The position numbers were made by a program, and so were the translations under genes. Below are positions 51,468-62,469 of a stretch of DNA of 64,000 bases, piece by piece. The notes below the pieces were generated by a model. That model worked only from the letters and a program-made list of their open reading frames with translations. It did not search any database and had not been told where the DNA came from. This DNA comes from Silanimonas sp. GTDB lineage: Bacteria > Pseudomonadota > Gammaproteobacteria > Xanthomonadales > Xanthomonadaceae. The DNA lies in NCBI GenBank assembly GCA_026005095.1, contig BPKK01000001.1, positions 124,001 through 188,000 of the forward strand, read 5' to 3'. The stretch's first letter is position 1. Each line of letters starts with the position of its first letter.

Positions 51468-51890
51468 CTACTTGATGATGCGCAGGTGGCCGCCCCGCTT
51501 CGGCGGCTCGGGGCTGGTCTCCGGCCCACTGGGGTCTTCGGGCGGGGCGACCTCGCCCTCGTCGGGGGGCAGGCCCATGCCCTGGCCGGTCTCCTGGGCA
51601 TAGATCGCGAGCACGGCGGCCACCGGCACCACCACGGAATGGCTGACGCCGCCGAAGCGCGCCATGAAGCTCACCTCGCGGTTGCCGAGCTGCAACTGGG
51701 CCACGGCGCGGGCGGCGATGTTCAGCACCACCCGGCCATCCTTGACCGCCGAAGGCGGTACCCGCACGCCCTCGTGGCGGGCATCGACCAGCAGGTAGGG
51801 GGTCATGCCATTGTCCACGATCCATTCGTGCATCGCCCGCAGCAGGTACGGGCGGTTCGAGGTCATCAGGGGCGGTTTGGCATCGCTCAT
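51468..51890 (-). CDS. sspB: Stringent starvation protein B / ClpXP adaptor
   Basis: SNRPYLLRAMHEWIVDNGMTPYLLVDA...LNIAARAVAQLQLGNREVSFMARFGGVSHSVVVPVAAVLAIYAQETGQGM. Confidence 0.95.
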   Translation of the reverse strand: MSDAKPPLMTSNRPYLLRAMHEWIVDNGMTPYLLVDARHEGVRVPPSAVKDGRVVLNIAARAVAQLQLGNREVSFMARFGGVSHSVVVPVAAVLAIYAQETGQGMGLPPDEGEVAPPEDPSGPETSPEPPKRGGHLRIIK

Positions 51891-52525
51891 GCGGGCAGTT
51901 CGCGCAGCGCCTTCTCTTCCGGGGTCAGGCTGCGCAGGAAGCCGGGGTTGCGGAAGATCCGCATGCCGTAGTCCTCGATCGGCTTGGCCTCCTTCGGCAG
52001 CACCACACCCAGGGCCGGCAGGCGCCAGATGATGGGGGCCATGGCGCAGTCGGCCAGGCTCATCTCGGGGTTGAGGAAGAACTTCGAGGCCTTGAACAGC
52101 GGCAGGGCGGCCAGCACGAGGTCGCGCAACTGCTTCCTTGCCGCATCGAGCTGGGCCTTGCTGGTGGCCTGCTGCGCCGCCTGCACGTGCGGCACCCACT
52201 CATGCTCCAGGCGCAGCATGGCGAGCCGTAGCCTGGCGCGCGAGAGCGGATCGATCGGCATCAGCGGCGGGTGCGGATAGCGCTCGTCGAGGTACTCGGT
52301 GACCACCGAGGCCGAGTACAGCACCAGATCCCGCTCCACGAGAGTGGGAACGGAATGGTAGGGGTTGAGGTCGATCAGGTCTTCCGGCGGATTGGCCGGG
52401 TCGACCGGGAGCAGGTCGTAGTGGACGCCTTTCGCGGCGAGCACCAGGCGGACGCGGTGGCAAAGAACGCAGTCCCTGGCGGAGAACAAGGTGAGGGTGT
52501 TGCGCAAACGCGGGCTTGCAGCCAT
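51887..52525 (-). CDS. sspA: Stringent starvation protein A (GST fold)
   Basis: LTLFSARDCVLCHRVRLVLAAKGVHYDLLPVDPANPPEDLIDLNPYHSVPTLVERDLVLYSASVVTEYLDERYPHPPLMP. Confidence 0.95.
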   Translation of the reverse strand: MAASPRLRNTLTLFSARDCVLCHRVRLVLAAKGVHYDLLPVDPANPPEDLIDLNPYHSVPTLVERDLVLYSASVVTEYLDERYPHPPLMPIDPLSRARLRLAMLRLEHEWVPHVQAAQQATSKAQLDAARKQLRDLVLAALPLFKASKFFLNPEMSLADCAMAPIIWRLPALGVVLPKEAKPIEDYGMRIFRNPGFLRSLTPEEKALRELPA

Positions 52526-52630
52526 CGGCACTTCCCTTCGACGTGGCCTTCGACCCCGCGTCGATGGCCCAACATCCCCTAACGTGCCGCAAAACCCCGG
52601 CCGGCCGCAAGGGTCCGGCAGGGCTGGGGG

Positions 52631-52653
52631 CCGGCGGGGCCGGGCCCCGCCGG
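52631..52653 (-). terminator. Strong GC hairpin downstream of petABC
   Basis: CCGGCGGGGC-CGG-GCCCCGCCGG directly after petC stop; T-tract not adjacent. Confidence 0.5.
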
Positions 52654-52662
52654 AGGGGCGCG

Positions 52663-53373
52663 TCAGTGGACGTCGCGCCAGTATTCCTTCTTCAGCAGCC
52701 AGGCCAGCAGGGTGAAGAAGGCGAAGAACAGCACCACCCAGGCGCCCATGCTCTCGCGCTTGAGGCGGGCCGGCTCGCCGACGTAGGTGAGGAAGGCGGT
52801 GAGATCGACGATGGCGCGCTCGTACTCGGCCGGGCTCAAGCGGCCGCGCTCGTGCTCCTGGATGACGAAGCCATCCTCGGTCTTGCGCTGGATGCCCTGC
52901 AGCTCCCAGAGCACGTTCGGCATGCTGGCGCCGGCGAGCACGGTGTTGTTCCAGCCCATCGGCCGGGTCTCGTCGACGTAGAAGGACTTGAGGAAGGTGT
53001 AGATCCAGTCCTCCTGGCCGATCTTGCCGCGGGCGGTGGTGGAGAGGTCCGGCGGCGCCTTGCCGAACCAGGCCTGAGCATCGCCCTTGTCGAGGCCGGT
53101 CTTCATCAGGTCGCCGATCTTGGCGTCGCCCTTGACCAGGAACTCCTCGACCATCTCGTGGCTCAGGCCGAGGTCGTCGGCAAGCCGCGAATAGCGCATG
53201 TATTGCAGGGAGTGGCAGCCCGAGCAGTAGTTCATGAACAGGCCGGCACCCCGCTGCAGCGAGGCCCGGTCGGACAGGTCGATCGGGGCATCCTGCAGCT
53301 TCACGTTGCCGGCAGCGAAGGCCGCGGCCGGGGCGAGGGCGAGCAGGAGAGCGAAAAGGCGCGACTTAAGCAT
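52663..53373 (-). CDS. petC: Ubiquinol-cytochrome c reductase, cytochrome c1
   Basis: GLFMNYCSGCHSLQYMRYSRLADDLGL...C-terminal TM helix WVVLFFAFFTLLAWLLKKEYWRDVH. Confidence 0.96.
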   Translation of the reverse strand: MLKSRLFALLLALAPAAAFAAGNVKLQDAPIDLSDRASLQRGAGLFMNYCSGCHSLQYMRYSRLADDLGLSHEMVEEFLVKGDAKIGDLMKTGLDKGDAQAWFGKAPPDLSTTARGKIGQEDWIYTFLKSFYVDETRPMGWNNTVLAGASMPNVLWELQGIQRKTEDGFVIQEHERGRLSPAEYERAIVDLTAFLTYVGEPARLKRESMGAWVVLFFAFFTLLAWLLKKEYWRDVH

Positions 53374-54613
53374 GCGAGGTCACCCGCTCCGGAACCGGCT
53401 TGGTCGGATCGATGGCCGTCCAGAACGGCATCGTGATGAAGAAGAGGAAGTAGAAGACGGTGCAGATGCGCGCCACCAGGGTCTGCAGTTCGGAACCCGA
53501 CTGCAGGCCGAGCCAGCCGAGCACCACGAAGCTGATGCAGAACAGCGTGATCATGGTCTTGCTGATCCAGCCGCGGTAGCGCAGCGAGCGGGCCTTGCTG
53601 CGGTCGAGCCAGGGCAGCAGGAAGAAGATCATCACTGCCGCACCCATCACGATCACGCCGGCCAGCTTGCCCGGGACGGCGCGCAGCATGGCGTAGTAGG
53701 GCGTGAAGTACCACACCGGCTTGATGTGCTCCGGCGTGACCAGCGGATTGGCTTCGTTGAAGTTGTCGAACTCGAGGAATAGATCGCCGAAGGTCGGGGC
53801 GAAGAACACGATGAAGCTGGCAATGATCAGGAAAAAGCCGGCGCCGAAGATGTCCTTCACCGTGTAGTACGGGTGGAAGGGGATGCCGTCGAGCGGCTTG
53901 CCGGTGGCCTTGTCCTTCATCTTCTTGATGTCCACGCCATCCGGGTTGTTGGAGCCCACCTCGTGCAGGGCGCCGAGGTGCAGCACCACCAGCAGCAGGA
54001 TGACGAGCGGCAGGGCGATGACGTGCAGGGCGAAGAAGCGGTTGAGGGTGGCGTCGGAGACCAGGTAGTCGCCGCGGATCCACTCGGTGAGCTCGGTACC
54101 CACCACCGGGATGGCAGAGAACAGGTTGATGATCACCTGCGCGCCCCAGTACGACATCTGGCCCCAAGGCAGCACATAGCCCATGAAGGCCTCGGCCATC
54201 AGCACGAGGAAGATGAACATGCCGAGCACCCACACCAGCTCGCGCGGCTTCTGGTAGGACCCGTAGATCAGGGCCCGGAACATGTGCAGGTAGACCACCA
54301 CGAAGAACAGCGAGGCGCCGGTGCTGTGCATGTAGCGGATCAGCCAGCCGAACTCGACGTCACGCATGATGTACTCGACCGAGGCGAAGGCTTCCGCCGC
54401 GCTCGGCTTGTAGTGCATGGTGAGGAAGATGCCGGTGACGATCTGGTTCACCAGCACCAGCAGGGCCAGCGAACCGAAGAAGTACCAGAAGTTGAAGTTC
54501 TTCGGAGCGTAGTACTCCGACATGTGCTTCTTGTAGAACGGCACCAGGCCGGGCGTGCGCTGGTTGAACCAGTCGACGACGCCATTGACGGCCTGCTCGA
54601 GCTTGGCATTCAT
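53366..54613 (-). CDS. petB: Ubiquinol-cytochrome c reductase, cytochrome b
   Basis: NFWYFFGSLALLVLVNQIVTGIFLTMHYKPSAAEAFASVEYIMRDVEFGWLIRYMHSTGAS...HLGALHEVGSNNPDG. Confidence 0.97.
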   Translation of the reverse strand: MNAKLEQAVNGVVDWFNQRTPGLVPFYKKHMSEYYAPKNFNFWYFFGSLALLVLVNQIVTGIFLTMHYKPSAAEAFASVEYIMRDVEFGWLIRYMHSTGASLFFVVVYLHMFRALIYGSYQKPRELVWVLGMFIFLVLMAEAFMGYVLPWGQMSYWGAQVIINLFSAIPVVGTELTEWIRGDYLVSDATLNRFFALHVIALPLVILLLVVLHLGALHEVGSNNPDGVDIKKMKDKATGKPLDGIPFHPYYTVKDIFGAGFFLIIASFIVFFAPTFGDLFLEFDNFNEANPLVTPEHIKPVWYFTPYYAMLRAVPGKLAGVIVMGAAVMIFFLLPWLDRSKARSLRYRGWISKTMITLFCISFVVLGWLGLQSGSELQTLVARICTVFYFLFFITMPFWTAIDPTKPVPERVTSHA

Positions 54614-55224
54614 CAGGCGGCTCCCTCGGGGGCGACGCCGACCACGATACGGTCGGGGTTCGCCGGGTCGAAGTGATAGGGCGGGACCTCGAGGTTCGAG
54701 GGTGCGGGCACGCCGGAGAAGACGCGCCCGGCGAGGTCGAAGCGTGAGTTATGGCAGGGGCAGTAGAAGCCGCCCTTCCACTCGCTGTCGAAGGCCTGCG
54801 GCTGCAGCTCAGGAACGAACAGCGGCGAGCAGCCGAGGTGGGTGCAGATACCGACCAGCACGCCGATCTCGGGCTTGAGCGAGCGGGTCTCGTTCTTGGC
54901 GAAGGCCGGGGTCTGGTCGGCATTCGCCGAATCCGGGTCGGCAAGGCGGGCGTTGAGGGTGGGCAGGGCCTCGAGCTGCTCGGCGTTACGCTTGAAGATC
55001 CACACCGGCTTGCCGCGCCACTGCACGATCATGCGGGCACCGGGCTCGAGGTCGAGCTTGCCGATGTCCACCACGACCGGCGCGCCGGCGCTCTGGGCGC
55101 GGGCGCTCGGCTTCCAAGAGGCGAGGAAGGCGTAGCCCCCCGCAGCAGCGCCGGCGGCGCCCACCACGGCGGTGGTCGCGGTGAGGAACCGGCGACGCCC
55201 GTTATTGATCCCTTCGTTGGCCAT
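54613..55224 (-). CDS. petA: Ubiquinol-cytochrome c reductase, Rieske iron-sulfur subunit
   Basis: CTHLGCSPLF...FYCPCHNSRFDLAGRVFSGVPAPSNLEVPPYHF. Confidence 0.97.
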   Translation of the reverse strand: MANEGINNGRRRFLTATTAVVGAAGAAAGGYAFLASWKPSARAQSAGAPVVVDIGKLDLEPGARMIVQWRGKPVWIFKRNAEQLEALPTLNARLADPDSANADQTPAFAKNETRSLKPEIGVLVGICTHLGCSPLFVPELQPQAFDSEWKGGFYCPCHNSRFDLAGRVFSGVPAPSNLEVPPYHFDPANPDRIVVGVAPEGAA

Positions 55225-55347
55225 TCGGCTCTCCGAACTTCGCTAGACGTGAGGTTGCGGGAAGGCCAGAACCGGCCGCCGCGGCAGAGCGGAAGTGTAG
55301 CCGAACGCCTGTTTGGCGGACAACGCCGCCTGCCCGTGCCCAAAGCC

Positions 55348-56316
55348 TCAGGGCACGGCCCCGGTGGCAGCACCCGCGGCCCCGCCGCCTGCGGCCAGGG
55401 CCTCGCGGTAACGGGCGTGAAGGGTGGCCACGCGGGAGACATAGAGCTGGGTTTCCTGGAAGGGCGGCACGCCGCCGTGGCGATCGACATTGCCCTCGCC
55501 GGCGTTGTAGCCAGCGGCCGCGAGGGTGATGTCGTTGCCGTAGCGATCGAGCAGCCAGCGCAGGTACTGCACGCCGCCGCGGATGTTCTGCGCCGGATCG
55601 AAGGGGTCCTGCACGCCGAAACGCTGCGCCGTGGCCGGGATGAGCTGCATGAGCCCCTGCGCCCCCTTGTGCGAGAGGGCGTTGGGGTTGAAGGCCGACT
55701 CGGCATGCATCACCGCCCGCACCAGAGCTTCGTCGACGCCATGCTGGCGTGCCGCAGCGCGGATCTCCTCGGCATAGGCGGTGGTGTTGAGCCTGACCGT
55801 GCTGAAATCCACGCCGGGCAGCGCGGCACAGGCATAGCAGGTTTCGATGTAGGTGAAGAGTGTGCGTACTGGCGCGCCGGCGTTCCGTGGCCGGACGTTG
55901 GTGTAGTGGGTGACGCCATCCTTCACATAGGTGTAGACCGCCCCCCGGGTGACTCGCGCGCCCTTCACCGCCGGGGCGGCCGGAGGCGGGGCATCGCCCG
56001 GCAGGCTCAGGAACTCGACGCGCCGCCCCGGCGCGGCCATGGAGGCGCTGCCGGGCGCGCCCCCCACCGGTGGCGCAGACGCTGCGGAGACAGGCGCAGG
56101 CGTGGGCGGCGGGGCCGGGCGGACCGCCGGCCGCGGATCGGGCCGGTACTGCGCGGCCACCGTGCACTGCATGCCCGGCAGGCGCTTGCTACCGTAGTGC
56201 GAGATGCCATCGGCACCGACACAGCGGTACAGGGTGCCGGCCAGGGCCGGACCGAGGCCGAGCAGGGCCAGGACAGCGAGGGTCGGGCGCAGGAAGGTGG
56301 CGGGGGCGGTCCGCAT
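55348..56316 (-). CDS. Lytic transglycosylase (SLT domain) with DUF4124-like N-terminus
   Basis: [85 protein letters not shown]. Confidence 0.93.
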   Translation of the reverse strand: MRTAPATFLRPTLAVLALLGLGPALAGTLYRCVGADGISHYGSKRLPGMQCTVAAQYRPDPRPAVRPAPPPTPAPVSAASAPPVGGAPGSASMAAPGRRVEFLSLPGDAPPPAAPAVKGARVTRGAVYTYVKDGVTHYTNVRPRNAGAPVRTLFTYIETCYACAALPGVDFSTVRLNTTAYAEEIRAAARQHGVDEALVRAVMHAESAFNPNALSHKGAQGLMQLIPATAQRFGVQDPFDPAQNIRGGVQYLRWLLDRYGNDITLAAAGYNAGEGNVDRHGGVPPFQETQLYVSRVATLHARYREALAAGGGAAGAATGAVP

Positions 56317-56446
56317 GGCGCGCAGTGTCCCCTCACCCCGCCCGCCTGCCAAGCCCCGCGGCGGCGCGGACAGGCCATGTTCGGGCCACGGGCGGCGCCG
56401 GGGCGTACAATCGCGCCCCCACCCACCGGAACGGAATAAGCGCCGT

Positions 56447-57790
56447 ATGCCCGGCAAGCTCTTCATCAAGACCCACGGCTGCCAAATGAACGAGTACGAC
56501 TCGGCCAGGATGGCCGACGTGCTCGCCGCCGAACACGGCCTGGAACTCACCAACGACGAGGCCGAAGCTGATGTCATCCTCGTCAATACCTGCTCGATCC
56601 GCGAGAAGGCGCAGGAAAAGGTGTTCTCCCAGCTCGGCCGCTGGCGCGAGCTGAAGAAGGCCAATCCGAAGCTCGTGATCGGCGTGGGCGGCTGCGTGGC
56701 CTCGCAGGAGGGCGAGGCGATCATCAAGCGCGCTCCCTTCGTCGATCTCGTGTTCGGCCCGCAGACCCTGCACCGCCTGCCGGCTCTGATCGAGGCCCGG
56801 CGCGAGAGCGGGCGGCCGCAGGTGGACATCTCCTTCCCGGAGATCGAGAAGTTCGACCGGCTGCCGGAGCCGCGTGCCGAAGGCCCCACGGCCTTCGTCT
56901 CGATCATGGAGGGCTGCAGCAAGTACTGCAGTTTCTGCGTGGTGCCCTACACCCGCGGCGAGGAGGTGAGCCGTCCCTTCGAGGACGTGCTGGTGGAAGT
57001 GGCCCAGCTCGCCGAACAGGGCGTGCGCGAGGTGACCCTGCTCGGGCAGAACGTGAATGCCTACCGGGGCGCCACCGAGGACGGCGGCACGGCCGATCTC
57101 GCGGATCTCATCCGCGCCATCGCCGAGTTCGAGGGCATCGGCCGCATCCGCTTCACCACCTCACATCCGCTGGAGTTCACCGACTCGCTGGTGGAGGCCT
57201 ACCGCGACGTGCCGAAGCTCGCCTCCTTCCTGCACCTGCCGGTACAGTCGGGCTCGGATCGCATCCTGGCGGCGATGAAGCGCAACCACACGGTGCTGGA
57301 GTTCAAGGCCAAGATCCGCAGGCTGCGCGAGGCCCGGCCGAACATCTGCATCAGCTCCGATTTCATCGTCGGTTTTCCTGGCGAGACCGACCGCGACTTC
57401 GAGCAGACCATGAAGCTGATCGAGGAGGTGGGCTTCGACCAGAGCTTCAGCTTCATCTACTCCAGGCGCCCGGGCACGCCGGCGGCCAGCCTGCCGGACG
57501 ACACGCCCGCCGAAGTGAAGAGCGCCCGGCTTTCGCGGCTGCAGGCCGCGATCACTGCCAATGCGCGTCGTATCTCCGAGGCCATGGTGGGCACGGTGCA
57601 AACGGTGCTGGTGGAAGGTCCTTCGAAGAAGAACCCGGAGGAAGTGACCGGGCGCACCGAGAACATGCGCTTCGTGAACTTCCCTGCCCCGCCGCGGGTG
57701 ATCGGGCAGTTCGTCCAAGTCGAGATCACCGAGGCGCTGAGTAACTCGCTGCGCGGCCGCATCCTCACCCGCGAGACGGTGGCGGCCTGA
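56447..57790 (+). CDS. miaB: tRNA-2-methylthio-N6-dimethylallyladenosine synthase
   Basis: [24 protein letters not shown]...[19 protein letters not shown]...[26 protein letters not shown]. Confidence 0.97.
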   Translation: MPGKLFIKTHGCQMNEYDSARMADVLAAEHGLELTNDEAEADVILVNTCSIREKAQEKVFSQLGRWRELKKANPKLVIGVGGCVASQEGEAIIKRAPFVDLVFGPQTLHRLPALIEARRESGRPQVDISFPEIEKFDRLPEPRAEGPTAFVSIMEGCSKYCSFCVVPYTRGEEVSRPFEDVLVEVAQLAEQGVREVTLLGQNVNAYRGATEDGGTADLADLIRAIAEFEGIGRIRFTTSHPLEFTDSLVEAYRDVPKLASFLHLPVQSGSDRILAAMKRNHTVLEFKAKIRRLREARPNICISSDFIVGFPGETDRDFEQTMKLIEEVGFDQSFSFIYSRRPGTPAASLPDDTPAEVKSARLSRLQAAITANARRISEAMVGTVQTVLVEGPSKKNPEEVTGRTENMRFVNFPAPPRVIGQFVQVEITEALSNSLRGRILTRETVAA

Positions 57791-58794
57791 TGCCTCCGGC
57801 GATGGCGGAAGGCGCGGCGATGGGCAGTGGCATGCGGCGCGATTTCACCCTGGAGCCTGCCGATGGCGAGCGCCTGGCGAACCTCGCCGGGCCGCTGGAT
57901 GCCCACCTGCGGCAGATCGAGCTGCGGCTCGGGGTCAGGATCGCCAACCGCGGCGGCGTGTTCCGTATCGACGGCCCGGAAAAAGCCACGGCCGTGGCGG
58001 AACGCCTGCTGCGTCAGCTCTGGCGGGATGCCGAGACCGAGGTGCTGACGCCGGAGGCCGTGCACCTGCGACTCGGCGCCGACGACGAGACGGCGCAGGA
58101 ACGCGACCTCGGCTTCGCCCCGCAGGACGTGGCGATCAAGGTGAAGCGCGGCACCATCCGCGGCCGCGGCGCCAACCAGGCGGCCTACCTGCACGCCATC
58201 GCCACCCACGACATCAACTTCGGCATCGGCCCGGCCGGCACCGGAAAGACCTACCTCGCCGTGGCCAGCGCGGTGGAGGCCCTCAACGAATCGCGGGTGC
58301 AGCGCATCCTGCTGGTGCGCCCAGCAGTGGAGGCGGGCGAGAAGCTCGGCTTCCTGCCCGGCGATCTTTCGCAGAAAGTCGACCCTTACCTGCGCCCGCT
58401 CTACGACGCCCTTTACGAGATGCTGGGCGTGGAGAAGGTGACGCGACTGCTGGAACGCAACGTGATCGAGGTGGCGCCACTCGCCTACATGCGCGGCCGC
58501 ACGCTCAACGATGCCTTCGTGATCCTCGACGAGGCGCAGAACACCACGGTCGAGCAGATGAAGATGTTCCTGACCCGCATCGGTTTTGGCACCACCGCGG
58601 TGATCACTGGCGATCTTTCCCAGATCGACCTGCCGCGCCAGCAGAAGAGCGGTCTCAAGGACGCCGTGGAAGTGCTGCGCGGGGTGGAGGGCATCAGCTT
58701 CAGCTTCTTCGAGGCCAGGGACGTGGTGCGTCACCCGCTGGTGGCGAAGATCGTGCGCGCCTACGACCGCCGCGACGGCGGTGATACTGCTTGA
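57790..58794 (+). CDS. ybeZ: PhoH family protein (YbeZ)
   Basis: [70 protein letters not shown]. Confidence 0.96.
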   Translation: MPPAMAEGAAMGSGMRRDFTLEPADGERLANLAGPLDAHLRQIELRLGVRIANRGGVFRIDGPEKATAVAERLLRQLWRDAETEVLTPEAVHLRLGADDETAQERDLGFAPQDVAIKVKRGTIRGRGANQAAYLHAIATHDINFGIGPAGTGKTYLAVASAVEALNESRVQRILLVRPAVEAGEKLGFLPGDLSQKVDPYLRPLYDALYEMLGVEKVTRLLERNVIEVAPLAYMRGRTLNDAFVILDEAQNTTVEQMKMFLTRIGFGTTAVITGDLSQIDLPRQQKSGLKDAVEVLRGVEGISFSFFEARDVVRHPLVAKIVRAYDRRDGGDTA

Positions 58795-58799
58795 GCGCA

Positions 58800-59258
58800 A
58801 TGGCAGAACCTACGGTGAGCGTGAGCTATGGCCTGCCGCGCCGGGGGCTGCCCGCGCCCGTCAGTGTGCGCCGCTGGGTGGCCGCAGCTCTCGCCGGACG
58901 GCGCGCCCGGGCCGAAGTCTCGGTGCGGTTCGTCGATTCGCCCGAGGGGCGTGCACTCAACCGCACTTACCGCGGCAAGGATTACGCCACCAACGTACTG
59001 AGCTTCCCGGTCGAGCTGCCGCCGGGCGTGCGCTCGCCTCTGCTCGGCGATCTCGTGGTCTGCGCGCCAGTGGTGGCGATGGAAGCACTGGCCCAGGGCA
59101 AGCCGCTTGCCCATCACTATGCCCACCTCGTGGTGCACGGCTGTCTGCACCTGCTCGGCATGGACCACCAGGACGAGGCCGAGGCCGAGGCAATGGAAGC
59201 CCGCGAGCGGCGCATCCTCGCCCGGCTCGGCATCCCCGACCCCTATGCCGGGCGCTGA
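58800..59258 (+). CDS. ybeY: rRNA maturation endoribonuclease YbeY; alternative TTG start at 58791
   Basis: [17 protein letters not shown]...[34 protein letters not shown]. Confidence 0.95.
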   Translation: MAEPTVSVSYGLPRRGLPAPVSVRRWVAAALAGRRARAEVSVRFVDSPEGRALNRTYRGKDYATNVLSFPVELPPGVRSPLLGDLVVCAPVVAMEALAQGKPLAHHYAHLVVHGCLHLLGMDHQDEAEAEAMEARERRILARLGIPDPYAGR

Positions 59259-59364
59259 ACCGGCCGGCGCCACGGCGCGGACCGGGCCTCGACCGGAAGT
59301 GTCACGGGGCTTGGGCTACACTCCGCGGCCTGCGCCCTCCGTCGAGGGCATCCGTTTGGTCTGA

Positions 59365-60231
59365 ATGTCTGAGGACGATTCCAGTCCCCTGCCCGAGAAG
59401 CGCTCCTGGCTCGAACGCCTGTCGCATGCCTTCTCGGGTGAACCCCGCAACCGCGAGGACCTCATCGAGATCCTGCGCGATGCCCGCCGCAACGGCATCA
59501 TCGAGAACGACACTCTGGGCATGCTCGAGGGCGCGCTCGCCGTATCGGCCATGACCGTGGCCGACGTGATGGTGCCGCGGGCGCAGATGGTCTCGCTGCC
59601 CGCCGACCTGTGCCTGCTCGACCTGATGCGGCAGGTGGTGGAGAGTGGGCACTCGCGCTTCCCCGTGCATGGCAATGATCGCGACGACATCCTCGGTATC
59701 CTGCTGGCGAAGGACTTGCTGCGCGGCATCGTCGAGGACAATGCCGTGCAGGACGTGCGCGAACTGCTGCGCCCTGCCCTGCTGGTGTCGGAGGGCAAGC
59801 GCCTCGACGTGCTGCTGCGCGAGTTCCGCGCCTCGCGCAACCACATGGCCATCGTGGTGGACGAGCACGGCGGCGTGACCGGCCTCGTCACCATCGAGGA
59901 CGTGCTGGAGCAGATCGTCGGCGACATCGACGACGAGCATGACGAGGCTGAGCCGGAGGGCGCCGGGATCGCGGTGGCCGGTGACGGCAGCTGGGTGGTG
60001 GAGGCGGTGACGCCGATCGAGGAGTTCAACGAACGCTTCGCCGCCGGTCTGCCGGATGACGAGTTCGATACCGTGGGCGGCTTCGTGGTGGCCGGCATTG
60101 GCCACCTGCCCGAGCCCGGCGAGACCTTCGACGCTGCCGGTTTCCGCTTCACCGTGCTGGAGGCCGACCAGCGGCGGGTGATCCGCCTCGGGGTGCGGCC
60201 GGTGGACGCGGATGCCGATGCCGCGGCCTGA
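59365..60231 (+). CDS. corC: CBS-domain CorC/YbeX family protein
   Basis: MTVADVMVPRAQMVSLPADLCLLDLMRQVVESGHSRFPVHGNDRDDILGILLAKDLLR...VVDEHGGVTGLVTIEDVLEQIVGDIDDEHD. Confidence 0.95.
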   Translation: MSEDDSSPLPEKRSWLERLSHAFSGEPRNREDLIEILRDARRNGIIENDTLGMLEGALAVSAMTVADVMVPRAQMVSLPADLCLLDLMRQVVESGHSRFPVHGNDRDDILGILLAKDLLRGIVEDNAVQDVRELLRPALLVSEGKRLDVLLREFRASRNHMAIVVDEHGGVTGLVTIEDVLEQIVGDIDDEHDEAEPEGAGIAVAGDGSWVVEAVTPIEEFNERFAAGLPDDEFDTVGGFVVAGIGHLPEPGETFDAAGFRFTVLEADQRRVIRLGVRPVDADADAAA

Positions 60232-61429
60232 CGCCGCCGCCCGGCGCCTGGCGCCTTGGCTGCTGCTCATCCTCTCCCTCGCCCTGTTCGGCAGTGCGCT
60301 GGCCGCGGCGCCGCGGATCGGCGTGCTCACCATGCAGCCGGGCGAAGTGTTCTTCGAACGCTTCGGTCACAACGCGCTGGTGGTCGATCCCGGCGACGGC
60401 GGCGAGCCTGTCAGCTACAACTTCGGCTATTTCGATCCCGAGGAGCCGGATTTCCTCGCCCGCTTCGTGGCCGGCACGATGCGCTACCGGCTGGTGGCCT
60501 TGCCACTCGCCTACGATCTCTCGCTCTACGAGCGCGCCGGGCGTGGCGTTTCGGTGCAGTGGCTCGATCTCGATGCCAGCGAGGCTGCGGCGCTGGCAGC
60601 GATGCTGGAAGTGAACGCCCGGCCGGAAAACGCGGTCTACGACTACCGCTATTTCACCGACAACTGCTCGACCCGGGTGCGCGATGCGCTGGATGTCGCC
60701 ACCGGCGGCCTGCTCAAGCGCCGCCTCACCGCGAGTTCACTCGGCAACACCTACCGCGGCGAGGCAGTGCGTCTTGCCTGGCCTGATCGCTGGATGGGCC
60801 TTGGCTTCCACCTCGGGCTTTCGGCCCGCGCCGACCGCCCCCTCTCGCGCTGGGACGAAGCCTTCATCCCGATGCGGCTCGCCGATTCCCTACGCGGCCT
60901 CAGCCGCGAGGACGGGCGCCCGCTGGTGGCGGAAGAACGGGAGCTGCTGCCGCACCGCCTGCCCGCGCCGCCCGCGGAGCTGCCGCGCTGGCGCGGCGGG
61001 GCGATGCTCGGCGGGCTTGCCGCCGCCCTCGGCCTGCTCGCCCTCGGCACCCGCCGCCCGCGCCTGGCGGCAGCCCTGGCCCTGCCCTTCTGGGCGCTCT
61101 CGGGCCTTGCCGGCCTGGTGATGCTCTTCCTCTGGTTCGGCACCGGCCACGAGTTCGCCCACCGCAACGAGACCCTGTTCTTCGCCAGCCCGCTCGCCCT
61201 GCTGCTGCTGCCCGGGGCCTGGCGGGCGGCGCGCGGCCGCGAGCCGGGGAAAATCTTCCGCGCCGTCCTGCTCCTGCTGCTGGGCTCGGTGGTGCTGGGC
61301 TGCGTGCTGAAGTTCATGCCCTTCATGCGCCAGGAGAACCTGGAGTGGCTGCTGGTGCTGGTGCCCCTGCACTGGGCCTTCGCCCGCCATTTCCGTCGCC
61401 TTGCGGAGAACCGCACCCGGGCCGGATGA
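60212..61429 (+). CDS. DUF4105-type integral membrane protein, overlapping corC
   Basis: EVFFERFGHNALVVDPGDGGEPVSYNFGYFDPEEPDFLARFVAGTMRYRLVALPL...DYRYFTDNCSTRVRDALD; several C-terminal TM segments. Confidence 0.82.
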   Translation: MPMPRPDAAARRLAPWLLLILSLALFGSALAAAPRIGVLTMQPGEVFFERFGHNALVVDPGDGGEPVSYNFGYFDPEEPDFLARFVAGTMRYRLVALPLAYDLSLYERAGRGVSVQWLDLDASEAAALAAMLEVNARPENAVYDYRYFTDNCSTRVRDALDVATGGLLKRRLTASSLGNTYRGEAVRLAWPDRWMGLGFHLGLSARADRPLSRWDEAFIPMRLADSLRGLSREDGRPLVAEERELLPHRLPAPPAELPRWRGGAMLGGLAAALGLLALGTRRPRLAAALALPFWALSGLAGLVMLFLWFGTGHEFAHRNETLFFASPLALLLLPGAWRAARGREPGKIFRAVLLLLLGSVVLGCVLKFMPFMRQENLEWLLVLVPLHWAFARHFRRLAENRTRAG

Positions 61430-61436
61430 TGCCGGC

Positions 61437-62450
61437 ATGCGCCCGGCCGACGACGACGCCCCCTTCCCGCGCAGCGAGATGCTGCGCTCCTGTGTGCACT
61501 ACCGCGACGGCCGGCGGGTGGCCGACCTCTCGCTGGAGGCCATCTCCGAGGTGCTGGCCGTGGACGACGGCAGCTTCGTCTGGGTGGGCCTGTACGAGCC
61601 GGATGCCGCCCTGCTGGCCAAAGTGCAGGAGGAGTTCGGCTTGCATCCGCTGGCGGTGGAAGACGCCCTGAAGGCGCACCAGCGCCCCAAGGTGGAAGCC
61701 TATGGCGATGCGCTGTTCATCGTGCTGCACACCGCCCAGGCCAGCGAGACGCTGGAGATCGGCTTTGGCGAGACCCATGTGTTCTTCGGCCCGCGCTATC
61801 TGGTGACGGTGCGCCACGGGCCCTCGCTTCCCTATGCCGCCGCCCGCGAGCGCTGCGAGCAGCAGCCCGCCCTGCTCGCCCTCGGCCCCGGCTTCGGCCT
61901 GTACGCCGTGCTCGACCAGGTGGTGGACCATTATTTCCCGATGGTCGAGCAGTACCGCCGCGAGCTCGAACGCATCGAGGCCGAGCTATTCGATGGCCAC
62001 TTCAAGCGCGAGACGGTACGCCGGCTCTACGACCTCAAGCGCGACGTGACGCGGATGCGTCTCGCGGTCTCGCCGCTCGGCGACGTGCTGGGACAACTGG
62101 CCAGGCTCTACCCAAGCCTCGTCCGGCCGGAGCTGAAGGTCTACCTGCGCGACGTGAACGACCACGTGCTGCGCGTCACCGAGGCCACCGATACCCTGCG
62201 CGAGATGTTGAGCGCCGCCATGTCGGTGAACCTCGCCCTAGTGGCCGCCGAGCAGGGCGAGGTGGTGAAGCGACTGGCCGGATGGGCGGCGCTGCTGGCC
62301 GTGCCCACCCTGTTCGCCAGCTGGTATGGCATGAACTTCGAATTCATGCCCGAGTTCAAGGAGCGCTACGGCTACCCCGTGCTCATCGGGGTGCTAGTGG
62401 TGGTCTGCGGCCTGCTCTACTGGAAGCTCAAGAAGGCCCGCTGGCTCTGA
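61437..62450 (+). CDS. corA: CorA-family Mg2+/Co2+ transporter
   Basis: FGLHPLAVEDALKAHQRPKVEAYGDALFIVLH; ASWYGMNFEFMPEFKERYGYP (GMN motif) with two C-terminal TM helices. Confidence 0.94.
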   Translation: MRPADDDAPFPRSEMLRSCVHYRDGRRVADLSLEAISEVLAVDDGSFVWVGLYEPDAALLAKVQEEFGLHPLAVEDALKAHQRPKVEAYGDALFIVLHTAQASETLEIGFGETHVFFGPRYLVTVRHGPSLPYAAARERCEQQPALLALGPGFGLYAVLDQVVDHYFPMVEQYRRELERIEAELFDGHFKRETVRRLYDLKRDVTRMRLAVSPLGDVLGQLARLYPSLVRPELKVYLRDVNDHVLRVTEATDTLREMLSAAMSVNLALVAAEQGEVVKRLAGWAALLAVPTLFASWYGMNFEFMPEFKERYGYPVLIGVLVVVCGLLYWKLKKARWL

Positions 62451-62469
62451 GGCCTGCGGGCCGGCGCCT

